Below, one piece after another: positions 26,242 to 36,344 of a stretch of DNA of 64,000 nt (its first letter is position 1; each line of letters opens with the position of its first letter). The stretch lies in the NCBI RefSeq assembly GCF_006542275.1, contig NZ_CP041217.1, positions 5,086,501 through 5,150,500 of the forward strand, written 5' to 3'. Source of the DNA: Saccharibacillus brassicae. GTDB lineage: Bacteria > Bacillota > Bacilli > Paenibacillales > Paenibacillaceae. A program made the translations under genes and the position numbers. The notes beneath the pieces are model-generated. The model saw only the letters and a program-made list of their open reading frames with translations, ran no database searches and was not told the origin of the DNA.

Positions 26242-26287
26242 AGAAGCACAAGATATGGATTTTAGTCCAACAAGCGGAGGAATGGAC

Positions 26288-27766
26288 ATGGCGCAGGCGA
26301 TCGCCGTCGATATCGGGGCTTCCAGCGGCCGGCTGGTCGCGGGTACCCTGATCGAAGGCAAGTTGGAATTGCAGGAGCTGTATCGTTTTGAGAACGCTTT
26401 TACACGCAAAGACGGGCATGATTACTGGGAAGTCGACGCTTTGCTTAACGAGCTGCTGACCGGATTGAACCGGGCCCGGCTCGCCGGCATCGATGCCTGC
26501 ACGCTTGGGATTGATACGTGGGGCGTCGATTATGTGCTGCTGGACGAAGCGGGGGAGAGACTGCACGACGTCTACGCGTACCGGGATGTCCGGACGGCGG
26601 GAGCGCCGGATCGGTTTCACCGCGAGCACCTCGATCGGCAGGCCGTGTACGGCAGGACCGGCATTCGGGAGATGAGTTTCAATACGCTGTATCAGCTGTA
26701 CGTGCACGATCGCGAGCAGCTTCGGCACGCGCGGCAAATTATGCTCGTGCCGGACTATTTGTATTACCGCCTGACCGGCCTAGCGATCAACGAAGCGACG
26801 AACGCGTCCACGACGCAGCTGCTGAACGTACATACGCGGGAGTTCGACGCCGAGCTGCTCGGCCTGCTCGGTCTGGGGCGCGAACAGTTTGCGGCCTTGA
26901 CGCAGCCGGGGACACGGCTCGGCGGCTTGAAGGCGGAGCTCGCGGAGAGCGGACGTTACCCGGATTGCACGGTCATCGCCGTGCCGACGCACGATACCGC
27001 TTCCGCCGTCGTCGGCGTGCCGGCTGCGCCGGGCCGGAGCTGGGCGTATCTGAGCAGCGGCACCTGGTCGCTGCTCGGAGCCGAGCTGGCGCAGCCGCTG
27101 AACAGCGAAGCGGCGCGGCAGGCCGGGTATACGAACGAATGGGGCGCTTACGGCACGTTTCGTTTTCTACAGAACATTATGGGGCTGTGGATGATCCAGG
27201 AAGTCCGGCGCGAAGAAGGGAGCGGCCGCAGCTTTGCGGAACTTGCGGACCGGGCCGCGCAGGAAGAACCGTTCCGGAGCCTCGTTCCGTGCAACGACGA
27301 ACGGTTTCTGAATCCGGCCAGCATGACGGAAGCGATCCGGCATTTTTGCCGCGATAGCGGACAGCCCGTGCCGGAAGATGCGGCCCGGTTGGCCCGGTGC
27401 ATCTTCGACAGCCTCGCTTTTACGTATCTCGATGCCCTGGTGCGCTTGGAAGAGTTGACCGGCGTCTCGTACGACGTGCTGCATATCGTCGGGGGCGGGT
27501 CGAACAATCGGCTGCTGTCGCAGCTGACCGCCGATCTGCTGGGCATCGAAGTCCGCACAGGGCCGTCGGAAGCGACCGCGATCGGCAGCATCGCCGTGCA
27601 GCTGATCGCGTCCGGCGCGCTCGCGGACGTGGCGGAAGCGCGGCGCGTGATCGCCGATTCTTTTCCGTCCGAGAAGTACCGCCCGAACCCCGTTCCCGGC
27701 AGGGAAATGCTTGAGCGGCGCTGGAGAACGTTGACCCAATTGAATCCGAAGGAGAGCTTGCGATGA
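26288..27766 (+). CDS. rhaB: Rhamnulokinase
   Basis: 492 aa from ATG 26288 (GGAGG 7 nt upstream). The reading frame extends further left into phage-like sequence but that is not part of this gene. It is a FGGY-family kinase: N-terminal phosphate loop [30 protein letters not shown] with the catalytic Asp, [25 protein letters not shown] and the C-terminal [18 protein letters not shown]. The F-N-T-L-Y-Q-L motif and length match RhaB. It phosphorylates L-rhamnulose at O1. The stop overlaps the rhaA start by 4 bp (ATGA). Confidence 0.95.
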   Translation: MAQAIAVDIGASSGRLVAGTLIEGKLELQELYRFENAFTRKDGHDYWEVDALLNELLTGLNRARLAGIDACTLGIDTWGVDYVLLDEAGERLHDVYAYRDVRTAGAPDRFHREHLDRQAVYGRTGIREMSFNTLYQLYVHDREQLRHARQIMLVPDYLYYRLTGLAINEATNASTTQLLNVHTREFDAELLGLLGLGREQFAALTQPGTRLGGLKAELAESGRYPDCTVIAVPTHDTASAVVGVPAAPGRSWAYLSSGTWSLLGAELAQPLNSEAARQAGYTNEWGAYGTFRFLQNIMGLWMIQEVRREEGSGRSFAELADRAAQEEPFRSLVPCNDERFLNPASMTEAIRHFCRDSGQPVPEDAARLARCIFDSLAFTYLDALVRLEELTGVSYDVLHIVGGGSNNRLLSQLTADLLGIEVRTGPSEATAIGSIAVQLIASGALADVAEARRVIADSFPSEKYRPNPVPGREMLERRWRTLTQLNPKESLR

Positions 27767-29040
27767 GGGACAAGGTCGAAACGGCTTATCTGGAAGCCAA
27801 ACAATTGTACGAACGGCACGGGGTGGACGTCGAAGCCGCGCTGCGCAAGCTTGCGGGCATCAAGATTTCGCTGCACTGCTGGCAGGGCGACGACGTGCGG
27901 GGCTTTCTGCGGCGCGGCGACGCGCTGGGCGGAGGCATCGCCGTCACCGGCAGCTATCCCGGCCGGGCGTCGACGCCGGGCGAGCTGCGCTCCGATCTCG
28001 AGCTTGCGCTGTCGCTCATTCCGGGCAAACACAAAGTCAATCTGCACGCGATCTATGCCGATACCGACGAAGACGTCGATCTGGACGAACTCCAGCCGCG
28101 CCATTTCCGGGGCTGGATCGATTGGGCGAAGCAGAACGGGCTCGGCCTCGATTTTAATCCGACGCTGTTCTCGCATCCCAAAGCCGAAGACGGGTTTACG
28201 CTCAGCCATTCCGATCCGGCGATTCGGCAGTTTTGGATCGACCACTGCAAAGCGTCCCGCCGCATCGCGGAGAGTTTCGGCCGCGAGCTGGGGCAGCCGT
28301 GCGTCACCAATCACTGGCTGCCGGACGGGTACAAAGACACGCCGGTCGACCGCTGGTCGCCGCGCGCCCGCCTGAGAGAAGCGCTGGACGACATTTTCGC
28401 CGACGAAATCGACGAAACGTATAACATCGATGCCGTCGAAAGCAAGCTGTTCGGCATCGGTTCGGAGAGCTATGTCGTCGGCTCGCATGAATTCTATATG
28501 GGCTACGCCATGAGCCGGGGCAAGACGATCTGCCTCGACGCGGGCCATTTCCATCCGACGGAAGTGATCTCGAACAAGCTGTCTTCGATTCTGATGTTCG
28601 CCGACCGGCTGCTGCTGCATGTGAGCCGCCCGGTACGCTGGGACAGCGACCACGTCATTACGATGGACGACGAACTGCTGGAGATTGCCCGCGAACTCGT
28701 CCGCGGCGACCTGCTGCCCCGTACGCATATCGGGCTCGATTTCTTCGACGGCAGCATCAACCATGTCGCCGCCTGGGTGATCGGCGTGCGCAATATGCAG
28801 AAAGCGCTGCTGCGCGCGCTGCTCGAACCGGTGGAGCAGCTCAAGCGGATCGAACTTGAGCGGGATTACACGTCGCGCCTGGCACTCGTCGAAGAGTTCA
28901 AGTCGTATCCGTTCGGCGCGATCTGGGATCAATTTTGTCGGCAGGCCGGCGTGCCGGTGCGCGAAAAATGGTTGGACGAGGTCAAACGCCACGAGAAAGA
29001 AGTGCTTCAGCCAAGAGAAGCCGGGAGGGGAACGCCATGA
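27763..29040 (+). CDS. rhaA: L-rhamnose isomerase
   Basis: 425 aa, ATG overlapping the rhaB stop. The N-terminus ([20 protein letters not shown]), [44 protein letters not shown] (20 residues) and the metal-site segments [24 protein letters not shown] and [11 protein letters not shown] identify RhaA, which converts L-rhamnose to L-rhamnulose with divalent metal. The length agrees with the family (about 420 aa). The stop overlaps the rhaD start by 4 bp. Confidence 0.96.
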   Translation: MRDKVETAYLEAKQLYERHGVDVEAALRKLAGIKISLHCWQGDDVRGFLRRGDALGGGIAVTGSYPGRASTPGELRSDLELALSLIPGKHKVNLHAIYADTDEDVDLDELQPRHFRGWIDWAKQNGLGLDFNPTLFSHPKAEDGFTLSHSDPAIRQFWIDHCKASRRIAESFGRELGQPCVTNHWLPDGYKDTPVDRWSPRARLREALDDIFADEIDETYNIDAVESKLFGIGSESYVVGSHEFYMGYAMSRGKTICLDAGHFHPTEVISNKLSSILMFADRLLLHVSRPVRWDSDHVITMDDELLEIARELVRGDLLPRTHIGLDFFDGSINHVAAWVIGVRNMQKALLRALLEPVEQLKRIELERDYTSRLALVEEFKSYPFGAIWDQFCRQAGVPVREKWLDEVKRHEKEVLQPREAGRGTP

Positions 29041-29876
29041 GTACGATCAACGCCGGAAATACCGCACAGTCGCTTGAAGTGCCGTTTATACGGGAGATGT
29101 CCGAGATTACGCAGCATATGTGGCGCAACGGCTGGGACGAGCGCAACGGCGGCAACGTCAGTTATTTGTTGGAGGAAGCCGAAGTCGCCCCTTATTTCGA
29201 TCTTGAGCGGGTCATTCGCGTGATCGAACCGGCTTTTCCGGTCGGCGAACTGGCCGGCCGTTATTTTATCGTGACTGGCTCCGGCAAATATTTCAAAAAC
29301 GTGCTGCACGACCCGGCCGGCAATCTTGGATTGCTGCGCGTGTCGGCGGACGGAAGCTTGCTCGAACTGCTCTGGGGATTGGAGAACGGAGCCAGGCCGA
29401 CGAGCGAACTGGCATCGCATTTTATGAGCCATATCGAACGGCTCAAAGTCGACCCGGATCATCGCGTCGTCATCCATAACCATGCGACGCATGTGCTGGC
29501 CATGACGTTTATCCATGAGCTCGACGAAGCGAAGTTCACGAAGACGCTGTGGGAAATGTGCACCGAATGTATCGTCGTGTTCCCGGACGGAATCGGCATC
29601 ATTCCGTGGATGGTGCCGGGCTCCAACGAAATCGGCCGGGCCACGGCGGAGAAGATGCGGGAATACCATTCGGTCATATGGCCGCAGCACGGCATCTTCG
29701 GCACGGGCACGACGATCGACGAAGCGTTCGGCTTGATCGAGACGATTGAAAAAGCGGCCCAAATCTATATGCTGGTCGCGCATCATCCGATCAAGCAGCG
29801 TATTACCGAGCGGCAGCTGTCCGATCTGGCAGCGGCCTTTGGCGTTACACCGCGTCCGGGCATTCTGGATTTGTAA
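29037..29876 (+). CDS. rhaD: Rhamnulose-1-phosphate aldolase
   Basis: 279 aa from ATG 29037 (overlap ATGA with rhaA). Class II aldolase/adducin fold: [13 protein letters not shown] near the N-terminus, [10 protein letters not shown], the catalytic Glu region and zinc ligands in [15 protein letters not shown], and the second His in [11 protein letters not shown]. It splits rhamnulose-1-phosphate to dihydroxyacetone phosphate and L-lactaldehyde. With rhaB and rhaA it completes the pathway. A 13-bp-stem hairpin without T run follows at 29921-29953. Confidence 0.96.
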   Translation: MSTINAGNTAQSLEVPFIREMSEITQHMWRNGWDERNGGNVSYLLEEAEVAPYFDLERVIRVIEPAFPVGELAGRYFIVTGSGKYFKNVLHDPAGNLGLLRVSADGSLLELLWGLENGARPTSELASHFMSHIERLKVDPDHRVVIHNHATHVLAMTFIHELDEAKFTKTLWEMCTECIVVFPDGIGIIPWMVPGSNEIGRATAEKMREYHSVIWPQHGIFGTGTTIDEAFGLIETIEKAAQIYMLVAHHPIKQRITERQLSDLAAAFGVTPRPGILDL

Positions 29877-29920
29877 TTGTGGATTTGTAATTCTGAATTT
29901 GACGACGTACCTGTTCTTCA

Positions 29921-29953
29921 TTCGCCCGGTTCCCGTATGCGGAACCGGGCGAA
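29921..29953. other. Perfect 13-bp inverted repeat between rhaD and cheW
   Basis: TTCGCCCGGTTCC / GGAACCGGGCGAA with a 7-nt loop. It lacks a T run on either side, so it may be a weak terminator or an mRNA-stabilising hairpin for the rha operon. Confidence 0.6.
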
Positions 29954-29997
29954 TCGTGTACACTAAGGACAAACAAGCGAAGGAAGGGGCTGCGACG

Positions 29998-30450
29998 ATG
30001 TTCCAAGATAACGCCGAGCAGTTTGTCGTGTTCAAAATCGAAGGGGAAGAATACGGTCTGCCGATCGGCAGCGTACTGCAAATTTTGACCGTGCCCGCGG
30101 AAGTGCCGGTCTCGGATTATTATTCGGCCGTGCGCGGCATGATGAAGATCCGGGGCAAGATCATGCCGATCTTCGACGTCCGGTTCGCGTTCGGCTTCGA
30201 CGAAGCGCCGGCCGATCCCAAGCAGCGGCTGCTGCTCGTGCAGTTGGGCCGGCTTCACGTAGGCTTGATCGTGGACGAAGTGACGGAAGTGCTGCAGACC
30301 GGCGCACAGGCGCCGCAAATCTCCGACGGACGCAGCCGGGGCAAACGGGCGGGTACTTTCTTTACGGGGATGTACAAGACGAACGACCGGATCGTCATGC
30401 TGTTCGATTTGCAGGAGATGCTCGAAGAAGAAGGGCTGAATGTGGAATAA
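29998..30450 (+). CDS. CheW-like chemotaxis coupling protein
   Basis: 150 aa from ATG 29998, after AAGGAAGGGG. A single CheW domain: FVVFKIEGEEYGLPIGSVLQ, RGMMKIRGKIMPIFDVR, LVQLGRLHVGLIVDEVTEVL and the end IVMLFDLQEML. CheW couples chemoreceptors to the CheA kinase at the membrane. Here it is solitary, with no che or receptor gene nearby, so it may be an accessory paralogue (CheV-like without receiver). A hairpin CCCCGCA/TGCGGGG follows (30471-30502). Confidence 0.9.
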   Translation: MFQDNAEQFVVFKIEGEEYGLPIGSVLQILTVPAEVPVSDYYSAVRGMMKIRGKIMPIFDVRFAFGFDEAPADPKQRLLLVQLGRLHVGLIVDEVTEVLQTGAQAPQISDGRSRGKRAGTFFTGMYKTNDRIVMLFDLQEMLEEEGLNVE

Positions 30451-30470
30451 AAAAGTACGCACACAAATAC

Positions 30471-30502
30471 CCCCGCATCCTTGAATTAACAAGACTGCGG
30501 GG
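30471..30502 (+). terminator. Probable terminator after cheW
   Basis: CCCCGCA / TGCGGGG stem with an 18-nt loop, followed by GATTATT; moderate quality. Confidence 0.5.
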
Positions 30503-30753
30503 GATTATTCGTTATCGTTCGTATTCAATTTTCTTCGTTCCTCCTGAACATCCAATCCACATGCTTGACATGGTGAACAACTAACTTGTGTTCCAGTCTT
30601 GCCGATTGCCGGCTGCTTCACAGCTGTCGCCAATCGTTTAGCGGTTCGATATTTAAAATTTGTATAGCCCGGGTCGTGCATCCGAACTCCGTCTCATCGG
30701 AGCTTACCGCATATTCGCGGTCGTACCATGTCGTCTTGCATATGGGGGGTGAG

Positions 30754-31688
30754 TTCCCGCATACATCGATTTCACGAAAAACTTTTTCACGTAAGTTTTT
30801 CCCGGGTGAGAATCGTTGCAGTATGCTTCGCTTACGCTATTGCATTGGAATCCTGCTCCTCTCTACGCGAGGCCTAATCCTGCTCGAAACGGCTTCTTCC
30901 GATGAACAATAGTTTCCCTTTGGTTTGACAGCCTGATGGCTCGCATTAAGCGTCTTCTGGATCGTCGTGTCCAGTATGCGACGACAACGGCCTGCCTGCC
31001 TGACCTATTGCATTGGAATCATGCTCCTTTTTTGCAAGGCTTCTATGCCTGCTCGAAATCGCGCTTCCTTCTACAATTGTACAAGTTTTCTTCAAGTCGT
31101 CACCTTAACCTTTATGCTTTTTTTCGAACTCTTGCTTCTTGCTTGGGTGCTGCATGAAACGTTCGGTCTTCCATAATAGCGAATTGCGACGGGCGGCTCT
31201 GAGTTTCCCACATACCTGATTTTACAGGAAGGTGCTGTCACGTACGCCTCCTTGACGTAAAACCACTCAGTATGCTTCGCTTACCTGTGTCATCGGAATC
31301 TTCTCCTTTCGCAGATCCAAACTTCGCTTCTGCTTGCGGACATTTCCGTCATCACGTTCAAGCTTCTGAGTTCCCGCGTATCCTCGATCTCACGAAAAAC
31401 GTTTTCACGTACGTTTTTCACACGTACGTTTTTCATGCGTGAAAATCGGTCATCGATACGCTTCGCTAACCTGTTTCATCGGAATCCTGCTCCCTTCATC
31501 CAAGATGATTACCTTACATCTCGTTTGACCGGTCTTCATTCTTCCGTCCTTGACAATGGTCTACGGCGAGTACCGAAGTGTCCCGCATACCGGATTCTCC
31601 GAAAGACGTTTTCACGGGCGTCTTTCTATTAAGGAAGAGCTTCACGGATATGCTTCGCTTACCCTAGTCCATTGGACTTGTCCCTCCT
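30754..31688. repeat. Four copies of a degenerate composite repeat in a gene-free 1.5-kb stretch
   Basis: A block B (TTCCCGCATACATCGATTTC, then CACGAAAAACGTTTTCACGT) and a block A (ATGCTTCGCTTAC, about 8 nt, CATYGGAATCCTGCTCC) recur as B-A pairs: B 30754/A 30821, B 31205/A 31270, B 31371/A 31455, B 31580/A 31648. A fifth partial A lies at 30971-31028. B-to-A distance is 65-84 bp. The B blocks contain AAAACGT/ACGTTTT-type inverted repeats. Open frames here are short, lack ribosome binding sites and do not agree between copies. I see no supported gene from 30503 to 32012. Confidence 0.7.
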
Positions 31689-32012
31689 TTACGGATGTTG
31701 GAAAAAGTCTTGGATTGGCACCGGCGCGTTCTTCGTTTTGTATTGTGTAGCTGCGAAGCGTCGCTGGTGTTGATCCCATATTAACCCGGGCGGGAGAAAA
31801 GTAAAACGTCTGTAAAAAGATGAAGATGTTTGTAAACGGAGATCTGGGAGAGTCACCTCTTTCAATCTTCCTCAGACGCAAAATAGCGCTTTATTTTTCC
31901 GTTTTGCTCGTTCTTGATAGCGAGACAGCTCCAAAAGGACGCCAAGTGGGTAATAAGCGACATGGGCAACAAGAAGGGCAACAAGTGTTAGATCCGAAGG
32001 AGGGCGAACGAA

Positions 32013-32582
32013 ATGAGCATGTTGAAAACGATCAAGACGAGCATCAGCGATACGAAGCAGGCGCTCGACGGTATCAAAGCGTCCATGGACGGACTGAAAA
32101 CGGAAGTGGATACGCTCAAAGGCAATATGGAACAGGTGCAGACGCAGGTCAAAGAAAAGCCGGCGAAGTTCAAGGCGTCCCTGTCTTATTTGAAACTGGG
32201 TATCGGCGACCTCAAATCGGAGGTAACCGGAATCAAGCAGGGCGTCGCGGGGATCAAGGACGCGGGCAAAGACAAAGAGCCGGCCGGTTCGATCATCGCG
32301 GGCGCGCAGTTCGTGCGCGAAGCCGACGGCTTCAAGCTGAAGCGCGCAGGCGAGACGATCGGCGAGATCACGTACGCGGAAGGTCCGGAACCGGACACGT
32401 GGATGGCCAACCATACGTACGTCGACCCGGAATACCGCGGCGGCAGCGTCGCCAAGCTGCTGCTCGACCGTCTGGTGGAAGAAGCGCGCCTGCAAGACAA
32501 GCGTATCTTCCCGGTCTGCTCCTATGTAAGGGCACAGTTCAAACGAAATGACGAATATCGGGACGTGTGGCACGAATATTGA
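32013..32582 (+). CDS. Coiled-coil plus GNAT-like (YidJ-type) acetyltransferase domain protein
   Basis: 189 aa, ATG 32013 with AAGGAGGG upstream. Residues 1-90 are a heptad-type coiled coil repeating I-K/L-K units (SISDTKQALDGIKASMDGLK and GDLKSEVTGIKQGVAGIKDA). Residues 100-189 form a short GNAT domain of the Gcn5-like/YidJ type: AGETIGEITYAEGPE, HTYVDPEYRGGSVAKLLLDR (acetyl-CoA loop R-G-x-x-x-A) and the end FPVCSYVRAQFKRNDEYRDV. Such mini-GNATs normally stand alone at about 90 aa; the N-terminal coiled coil should make it an oligomer. Function unknown. Confidence 0.8.
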   Translation: MSMLKTIKTSISDTKQALDGIKASMDGLKTEVDTLKGNMEQVQTQVKEKPAKFKASLSYLKLGIGDLKSEVTGIKQGVAGIKDAGKDKEPAGSIIAGAQFVREADGFKLKRAGETIGEITYAEGPEPDTWMANHTYVDPEYRGGSVAKLLLDRLVEEARLQDKRIFPVCSYVRAQFKRNDEYRDVWHEY

Positions 32583-32600
32583 GCCGACCGCCTTTTTGTG

Positions 32601-32650
32601 AGCCTTTTGAAGACCGGACGATTTCGGCATTCAAAAGGCTTTTCTTTTTA
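32601..32650 (+). terminator. Terminator after the coiled-coil GNAT gene
   Basis: AGCCTTTTGAA / TTCAAAAGGCT, 11-bp perfect stem, 18-nt loop, TTTTCTTTTT tail. Confidence 0.85.
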
Positions 32651-32854
32651 TCGAAACGGTATAAAAAAGAAACCGGCGTTGTGCAAATAATTTGTGCAAA
32701 GCACTCTTTTTTTCAACGCATAAATCGGTTATTCTTAATGATACGGCAGAACTTTCAAACGCTTAATTAAATTCATGATCGTTGGGGCGAGGTATGGCGG
32801 CTCCCGGGCTGTCGTTTTGTGTTTCGTTGCGACCGTAAGGAGAGAACAGACAGA

Positions 32855-33460
32855 ATGAAACTTCATATTTTGGAACGGCTCAAAGCCGAAAGCGCGCCTT
32901 ACCACGATCAGGTGGAGTCGAATCCGTACGCCGCCGGCATCATGGCGGGTACGTTGGACTTGGACGCATATACGCATTACCTGGAATTATTCTATGGATT
33001 TATCGCTCCGCTCGAAGAGCAGGCGGAAGCTTCGGGCGCGCTGGACGCTTCCGGTTACGATCTGGCGGACCGGCGCAAGACCCCGATGCTGGAGCAGGAC
33101 CTGGGGCATCTGGGCTTGAGCCCCGAGCAGATCCGGGCCCTGCCCCGCTGCTCGGACCTGCCCGACGTATCGACGCCGGGTAAGCTGCTCGGCTGCTTCT
33201 ACGTCATCGAAGGGTCCACGATGGGTGGACAGATGATTACCCGCCAGCTGTCCAAGACGCTTGCGGTCAGCCCGGAAGCCGGACTGCGTTACTTCAACGC
33301 TTACGGCGCCCAGACGCGCGAACGGTGGAGCGCGTTCCGCGAACGTCTGGCGGAAGCGGGCGCGGACGAATCCCGCAGCGACGAGATGACCGAAGCGGCG
33401 ATCTCCACGTTCCGTCTGCTTCAGCGGTGGATCGACGCCGATCTCACCGCGCCGCGTTAG
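32855..33460 (+). CDS. Biliverdin-producing heme oxygenase (BphO type)
   Basis: 201 aa from ATG 32855 (AAGGAG 12 nt upstream; the GTG at 32819 is a less likely start). The proximal heme His is in APYHDQVESNPYAAGIMAG and the distal glycine-rich helix in YVIEGSTMGGQMI; both are typical of bacterial heme oxygenases. It opens heme to biliverdin, iron and CO. Its position 51 bp before a bacteriophytochrome gene indicates that it supplies the biliverdin chromophore. Confidence 0.93.
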   Translation: MKLHILERLKAESAPYHDQVESNPYAAGIMAGTLDLDAYTHYLELFYGFIAPLEEQAEASGALDASGYDLADRRKTPMLEQDLGHLGLSPEQIRALPRCSDLPDVSTPGKLLGCFYVIEGSTMGGQMITRQLSKTLAVSPEAGLRYFNAYGAQTRERWSAFRERLAEAGADESRSDEMTEAAISTFRLLQRWIDADLTAPR

Positions 33461-33511
33461 GTCAACGGAAATAACAGCAAGAATCAGACAACAGGAGGCT
33501 TCATTCCCTAC

Positions 33512-36064
33512 ATGGCACAAGCAAACCCGAATCCCGATAACGAACCCCTGAACCGGTCGTTGATTACCGGTGACGGATTCGTTACCGATGAACCGATCGA
33601 CCTGACCAACTGCGACAAAGAACCGATTCATATTCCCGGCATGATCCAACCCAACGGCGTCCTGCTTGCCGCCCGGCGCACGTCGGCGGGCAAGATCGTC
33701 CAATGCAGCCGCAATTCGAACGACCTGCTCGGACGGACACCGGACGAGCTGCTCGGCAGTTCGCTCGCCGATCTGATCGGGCAGGAAGCGATGAACGACC
33801 TGCTCGAACGCGATTTGAACGCCGCGGCTTCTTCGGATTTGCAGTACCTCAAATTGCAGATCGAAGTGGACGGGCTGCCGGTCCGCTTTACGACCGTGGC
33901 CCACGAGAGCGAAGGGCTGCTCATTCTGGAACTGGAACTTGAGACCGACGATGAAGAAGGAGACGACGATTTCCGCTGGATCCGGACCTTTTTCGTAAAG
34001 CTCAAGCAGAGTGCGAACCGGTACACCGCGAGCCAGGCCGCGGCCGAACAGGTCAAAGAGATTCTCGGTTACGATCGCGTCATGATCTACGAGTTCGACA
34101 AACAGTGGAACGGCAAAGTGATCGCGGAAGCCAAAGAACCGGGGCTCGAACCGTTCCTCGGCCATCACTATCCGGCTTCCGACATTCCGAAGCAGGCGCG
34201 CGAACTGTATTTGCGCAACTGGCTGCGGACGATCGTCGACGTGAACTACACGCCGGTCGAGATCGTGCCGACCGTGCAGCCGCTTACCGGACGACCGCTC
34301 AACTTGAGCTTGTCCGTGCTGCGCAGCGTCTCGCCGCTGCATGTCGAATATCTGCACAATATGGGCGTGGGCGCGACGGTAACCATCTCCCTGATTCACG
34401 ACGGCCAGCTGTGGGGCATGATTACGTGCCATCATTATTCGCCCAAGTACGTCTCGCACCGGATTCGCAATCTGTGCAATTTCCTGGGCGCGTTTTTCTC
34501 GAACGAGCTGTACCAGCGTCAGCAGCTCGACGAATACCAGGCGGAACTCCGGCTGCGCACCGAAGCGTCGAAGATTGCCAAGATCTTTATCGGCAATTCC
34601 AGCCCGTTCCAGGTCGTGGAAGAACTGTACGCGTCCGAACGCCGGCTGCTCGACCTGATGGGCGCTTCGGGCGCCGCCGTCAGCTACAACGATAAGCTGC
34701 TCCTGTTCGGGGAGACGCCTCCGCCCGGAGACATTCGCGAACTGGCCGGCTGGATGGGCGGCAAAACGTCGAATTACACGTACCGCACGGACCGGCTCAG
34801 CCTGGAATTCCCGCCGGCCGTTTCCTATAAGGAGAAAGCTTCCGGCGCGCTCTATGTCGCTCTGTCGCCCGGGCAGCAGAACTATATCATCTGGTTCCGC
34901 CCGGAAGTGCTACAGATCGTGGACTGGGCCGGCGATCCGGCCAAGGCCGTTATCCAGGACAACGACGGCATGCGCCTGTCTCCGCGCAAATCGTTCGAGA
35001 AATGGCGCCAGGTCGTGCAGTCGACCGCGTTCGATTGGAAGACCGAAGAACTGAATGCCCTGTTCGAGCTGCGGGCCGTCGTCGACAACCAGACCAAAAG
35101 CGACCTGCAGCGGGCGGAAGAGCAGGCGCTGCAAAATTCGCGCGTGCTGCGGCAGAACGAACAGCGGTATTTGCAGCTGATGGAATTTTCCCCGGTCGCG
35201 TTCTTCACGCTGACCGACCGGCATATCGTGTACTGCAACGAGCAGGCGGCCGTTCTGCTCGGCGAACCCGACAAAGACAAATTGATCGGGCGGGACTTCC
35301 TGCCGTTCGTGCTGGAAGATTCGCGCAAGCCGATGGGCGAACTGCTAAAGCAGCTGGAACACGATTCCTCGCTGCTCGTGTCGGGCAGCCAGGCGTTCGT
35401 CAACGTGCAGTGCGAACCGTTGAACCTGGACATTACGCTTGCCGCCGTCTCGCACAGCGGCCGGCCTTCGATTATGCTGATCGCGCGCAAAATCGCCGAA
35501 ACGGTCGAACAGCAGACGGAATACACGAGCATTACCGACCAGCTCAGCAGTTACATGACGACCGATCCGCTGACCGACCTGCCGAACCGGCGGGCGTTCG
35601 AGCAGCGCCTCGAAGAAGACTGGGACGCTTCCGCAAGATCCGACGAACATCCGATCGCGCTGCTGGAGATCGATATCGACGATTTCCGCAATTACAACGC
35701 CGTCTACGGGCTTCAGGGCGGCGACCTGTGCATCCAGAACGTCGCGCAGGTGCTGGACCTGTTCGGGCGCCAGCGCAAAGCGAGCGTCTCGCGCACCGGC
35801 GGCGGCACGTTCATGCTCCGCCTGGACGGCGAGCACGCTTACCGGGCCGAAGAACTGGCCGAGCAGCTGCGCCAGGCCGTCGTCGACCTGCAGATCCGCC
35901 GCGGCGAAGACGGCTCCGGCTTCGATTACGTGACGGTCAGTATCGGAGGCGCGGTCATGCGACCGACGCTTGACCACCGGTTCACGCATTTCGTCGCGCA
36001 GGCCGACCGCGCATTGATGAAAGCCAAGCGCGAAGGCAAAAACCGCGTCGTCTTTATGGAATAG
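33512..36064 (+). CDS. Bacteriophytochrome with PAS-GAF-PHY, PAS and degenerate GGDEF domains
   Basis: 850 aa. The photosensory core has Cys34 (LTNCDKEPIHIPGMIQPNG) where bacteriophytochromes attach biliverdin, a PAS domain, GAF with PASDIPKQARELYLRNWLR, and PHY to about residue 520. A coiled linker and second PAS domain (YLQLMEFSPVAFFTLTDRHI) follow, then a GGDEF domain (DPLTDLPNRRAFEQRL, LLEIDIDDFRNYNAVYG). The active-site signature reads G-G-G-T-F (residues 763-767) instead of GGDEF, so the metal- and base-contacting Asp-Glu pair is lost and the output is probably not cyclase activity. It likely senses red/far-red light and signals by another route. Coupled with the heme oxygenase upstream. 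Confidence 0.94.
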   Translation: MAQANPNPDNEPLNRSLITGDGFVTDEPIDLTNCDKEPIHIPGMIQPNGVLLAARRTSAGKIVQCSRNSNDLLGRTPDELLGSSLADLIGQEAMNDLLERDLNAAASSDLQYLKLQIEVDGLPVRFTTVAHESEGLLILELELETDDEEGDDDFRWIRTFFVKLKQSANRYTASQAAAEQVKEILGYDRVMIYEFDKQWNGKVIAEAKEPGLEPFLGHHYPASDIPKQARELYLRNWLRTIVDVNYTPVEIVPTVQPLTGRPLNLSLSVLRSVSPLHVEYLHNMGVGATVTISLIHDGQLWGMITCHHYSPKYVSHRIRNLCNFLGAFFSNELYQRQQLDEYQAELRLRTEASKIAKIFIGNSSPFQVVEELYASERRLLDLMGASGAAVSYNDKLLLFGETPPPGDIRELAGWMGGKTSNYTYRTDRLSLEFPPAVSYKEKASGALYVALSPGQQNYIIWFRPEVLQIVDWAGDPAKAVIQDNDGMRLSPRKSFEKWRQVVQSTAFDWKTEELNALFELRAVVDNQTKSDLQRAEEQALQNSRVLRQNEQRYLQLMEFSPVAFFTLTDRHIVYCNEQAAVLLGEPDKDKLIGRDFLPFVLEDSRKPMGELLKQLEHDSSLLVSGSQAFVNVQCEPLNLDITLAAVSHSGRPSIMLIARKIAETVEQQTEYTSITDQLSSYMTTDPLTDLPNRRAFEQRLEEDWDASARSDEHPIALLEIDIDDFRNYNAVYGLQGGDLCIQNVAQVLDLFGRQRKASVSRTGGGTFMLRLDGEHAYRAEELAEQLRQAVVDLQIRRGEDGSGFDYVTVSIGGAVMRPTLDHRFTHFVAQADRALMKAKREGKNRVVFME

Positions 36065-36185
36065 ACGGCCGGCGCGCGGCGAAGGCAGCCCATCCGCCGC
36101 TTGGCGAACAGGCGGACTGCTGCCGCTTCCCGCGGCTTGCCGCCTGCGCTTGTGCCGATCTTCCCGGCGAAAAAAACTATTCGTC

Positions 36186-36220
36186 AAAAAAGCCTTTCCC
36201 CGATACGGGGAAAGGCTTTT
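36186..36220. terminator. Bidirectional terminator between phytochrome and P450 genes
   Basis: AAAAGCCTTTCCCCG / CGGGGAAAGGCTTTT, about 15-bp stem with A and T runs. It serves the rightward phytochrome gene and possibly the leftward P450 gene (stop at 36345). Confidence 0.88.
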
Positions 36221-36344
36221 CGGTTTTGTATTTTCCAGCTTCGGTTTCATATTTTCCAGCTTAGGCTCGGCGTTTTCCGACTTTCGCGTTTTGCAGCGTT
36301 TTCGCTTCAGTCTCGCGTGTCGCCTGCCAAGCTGCCGGAAGCCG

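Noticed and set aside
25922-26287. N-terminal extension of RhaB by about 120 residues
   Set aside because: The FGGY kinase starts at [16 protein letters not shown] with a good ribosome binding site; the upstream frame is phage-like sequence followed by the promoter.
30586-31750. Short rightward frames (up to 108 codons) in the composite-repeat stretch
   Set aside because: No ribosome binding sites, no agreement between repeat copies, basic and Ser/Leu/Arg-rich translations typical of non-coding DNA.
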